From Litorihabitans aurantiacus (GTDB lineage Bacteria > Actinomycetota > Actinomycetes > Actinomycetales > Beutenbergiaceae): a stretch of 64,000 bases of DNA. Below the pieces are notes generated by a model that saw only the letters and a program-made list of their open reading frames with translations, made no database searches and was not told the origin of the DNA. The position numbers were made by a program, and so were the translations under genes. Each line of letters begins with the position of its first letter. Position 1 is the stretch's first letter. Shown in pieces: positions 63,160-64,000 of this stretch. The DNA is taken from positions 2,790,001-2,854,000 of the forward strand of contig NZ_BSUM01000001.1 in NCBI RefSeq assembly GCF_030161595.1, in the 5' to 3' direction.

Positions 63160-64000
63160 CCAGCGCCCTGGAGCGCCCGTGGCTGATCGCGCTCGCCGTC
63201 GTCGTCCTCCTCGCCGTGGCCGTGTTCGGCTACCTGACCCGCACCGGCCCGCAGCGCCCCGACGGCGTGCGGTGGGTCGCGAACGCCTCCTACCTGACGC
63301 AGCTCGCCTCGTTCCGCAGCCGCCTCACGCGCTACCGCGTGGGCCTGGGCGCGGTCGCCGTCGTGGCACTGACGGGTGGCGTCGCGGCCGGCGTGCTGCT
63401 CGCGCGGCCGGTGGACCGGCAGGTGCTGAACTCCGAGCTCGCCACGCGCGACATCGTGCTGTGCCTGGACGTGTCCGGCTCGATGGTGGAGTACGACGCC
63501 GAGATCGTCGACCAGTTCCTCACCCTGGTGGAGGGGTTCGACGGCGAGCGCATCGCCCTGTCGATCTGGAACCAGACCTCGCGCACCGTCTTCCCGCTGA
63601 CGGACGACTACGCCCTGATCGCGGAGGAGCTCGAGGCCGCGCGCACCGCGCTCGACTTCGACATCAACGCCTACTACAACGGCTCCTACGACGAGGACGC
63701 CCTCGACCGCCTCCTTGCCTTCATCACCGGCACGGAGCTGGGCGGGGAGCAGTCGAGCTCCCTCATCGGCGACGGCCTCGCCAGCTGCGGCCTGCTGTTC
63801 GACGAGGCCGACTCCGAGCGCTCGCGCACGATCATCCTCGCCTCGGACAACCAGGTGCTCGGCACGCCGATCTACTCCCTCCCGGACGCGGCCGACGCCG
63901 TCGCCGAGCGCGAGATCGGCCTCATCGGCATCTACGCCGGGGCGAGCACGAACACCTCGGCGGCCGAGCAGAAGGAGTACGAGGACGTCGTGGCCGCGCA
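63156..64000 (+). CDS. VWA-domain (BatA-like) membrane protein, 3' end outside window
   Basis: GTG 63156 overlaps the upstream stop. Two N-terminal helices (WLIALAVVVLLAVAVFGYLT, then VGLGAVAVVALTGGVAAGVL) flank a cytoplasmic loop. The VWA domain has a complete MIDAS start IVLCLDVSGSMVEYD and the later Ser/Asp region QSSSLIGDGLASCGLLFDEA, then RTIILASDNQVLG. At least 281 residues are in the window and the frame is open at the end. It is the metal-dependent binding partner of MoxR. Confidence 0.9.
   Translation, partial: MTSALERPWLIALAVVVLLAVAVFGYLTRTGPQRPDGVRWVANASYLTQLASFRSRLTRYRVGLGAVAVVALTGGVAAGVLLARPVDRQVLNSELATRDIVLCLDVSGSMVEYDAEIVDQFLTLVEGFDGERIALSIWNQTSRTVFPLTDDYALIAEELEAARTALDFDINAYYNGSYDEDALDRLLAFITGTELGGEQSSSLIGDGLASCGLLFDEADSERSRTIILASDNQVLGTPIYSLPDAADAVAEREIGLIGIYAGASTNTSAAEQKEYEDVVAA

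Overview
The window is high-GC DNA with strongly GC-biased third codon positions, many GTG starts, ATGA/GTGA gene overlaps and actinobacterial families (Rsm22, DUF4235, CopD-CtaG fusion, MrpAB fusion, an LAxTG sortase motif, HtaA haem-surface domains). It looks like a chromosomal segment of a Micrococcales actinobacterium, probably near Cellulomonas/Sanguibacter/Promicromonospora. That placement is inference; there is no rRNA here to test it.

Layout. 1-12.2 kb: the end of a secreted subtilase followed by a stand-alone propeptide-like protein, an MFS exporter with a ComB-like enzyme, a lipoprotein, an Rsm22 methyltransferase, an M50-like membrane protease, CutC, a GT-C glycosyltransferase, two small acidic MSEP proteins, a glutathionyl-hydroquinone-reductase-like GST, and a divergent TetR/DHA2 efflux pair. 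12.2-16 kb: tRNA-Gly(CCC), dCTP deaminase, a hypothetical protein and a membrane-anchored WD/PQQ-like protein. 16.2-22.8 kb: a complete Mrp Na+/H+ antiporter operon (mnhA/B fusion, C-G). 22.9-26.8 kb: DUF4235, TetR, a DrrAB-type ABC exporter and its divergent TetR.

26.8-35.5 kb and 40.2-46.8 kb are two halves of a haem-iron acquisition system. The first holds haem oxygenase, an HtaA-associated surface protein, HmuV and HmuU, and, divergently, a ~1,600-residue triple-HtaA protein with a sortase motif. The second holds the HmuT lipoprotein, three surface proteins (one ending in a WxL domain) and a DUF916-type protein. DtxR/IdeR-like boxes lie on the key promoters, two of which look leaderless. 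Between the halves, 35.5-38.4 kb is a lower-GC acquired patch: an IS3 remnant, a two-gene operon with an Abi-C-like protein, a perfect 18-bp tandem repeat and a beheaded MFS gene. 38.5-40.2 kb carries a methyltransferase, a small membrane protein and a dihydrofolate-reductase-like protein.

46.9-64 kb: YbaK, a prenyltransferase/squalene-cyclase-like protein, an LmeA-like protein, an S9 peptidase, an aldo/keto reductase, a Fic protein, apt, a CopD-CtaG fusion, an SLH-anchored GH20-like glycosidase, and a MoxR-DUF58-VWA operon that runs off the end.

Two window-wide points matter. First, at least thirteen otherwise conserved genes are split by one frameshift each (two in one gene). Nearly all are repaired by adding a single base, which points to sequence errors rather than real gene death. 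I annotate those as one gene spanning both frames. Second, several starts sit exactly 6 nt after a TANNNT box, suggesting leaderless transcription. A 21-bp repeat family (core CGAGAGACTT) occurs at two distant intergenic sites.
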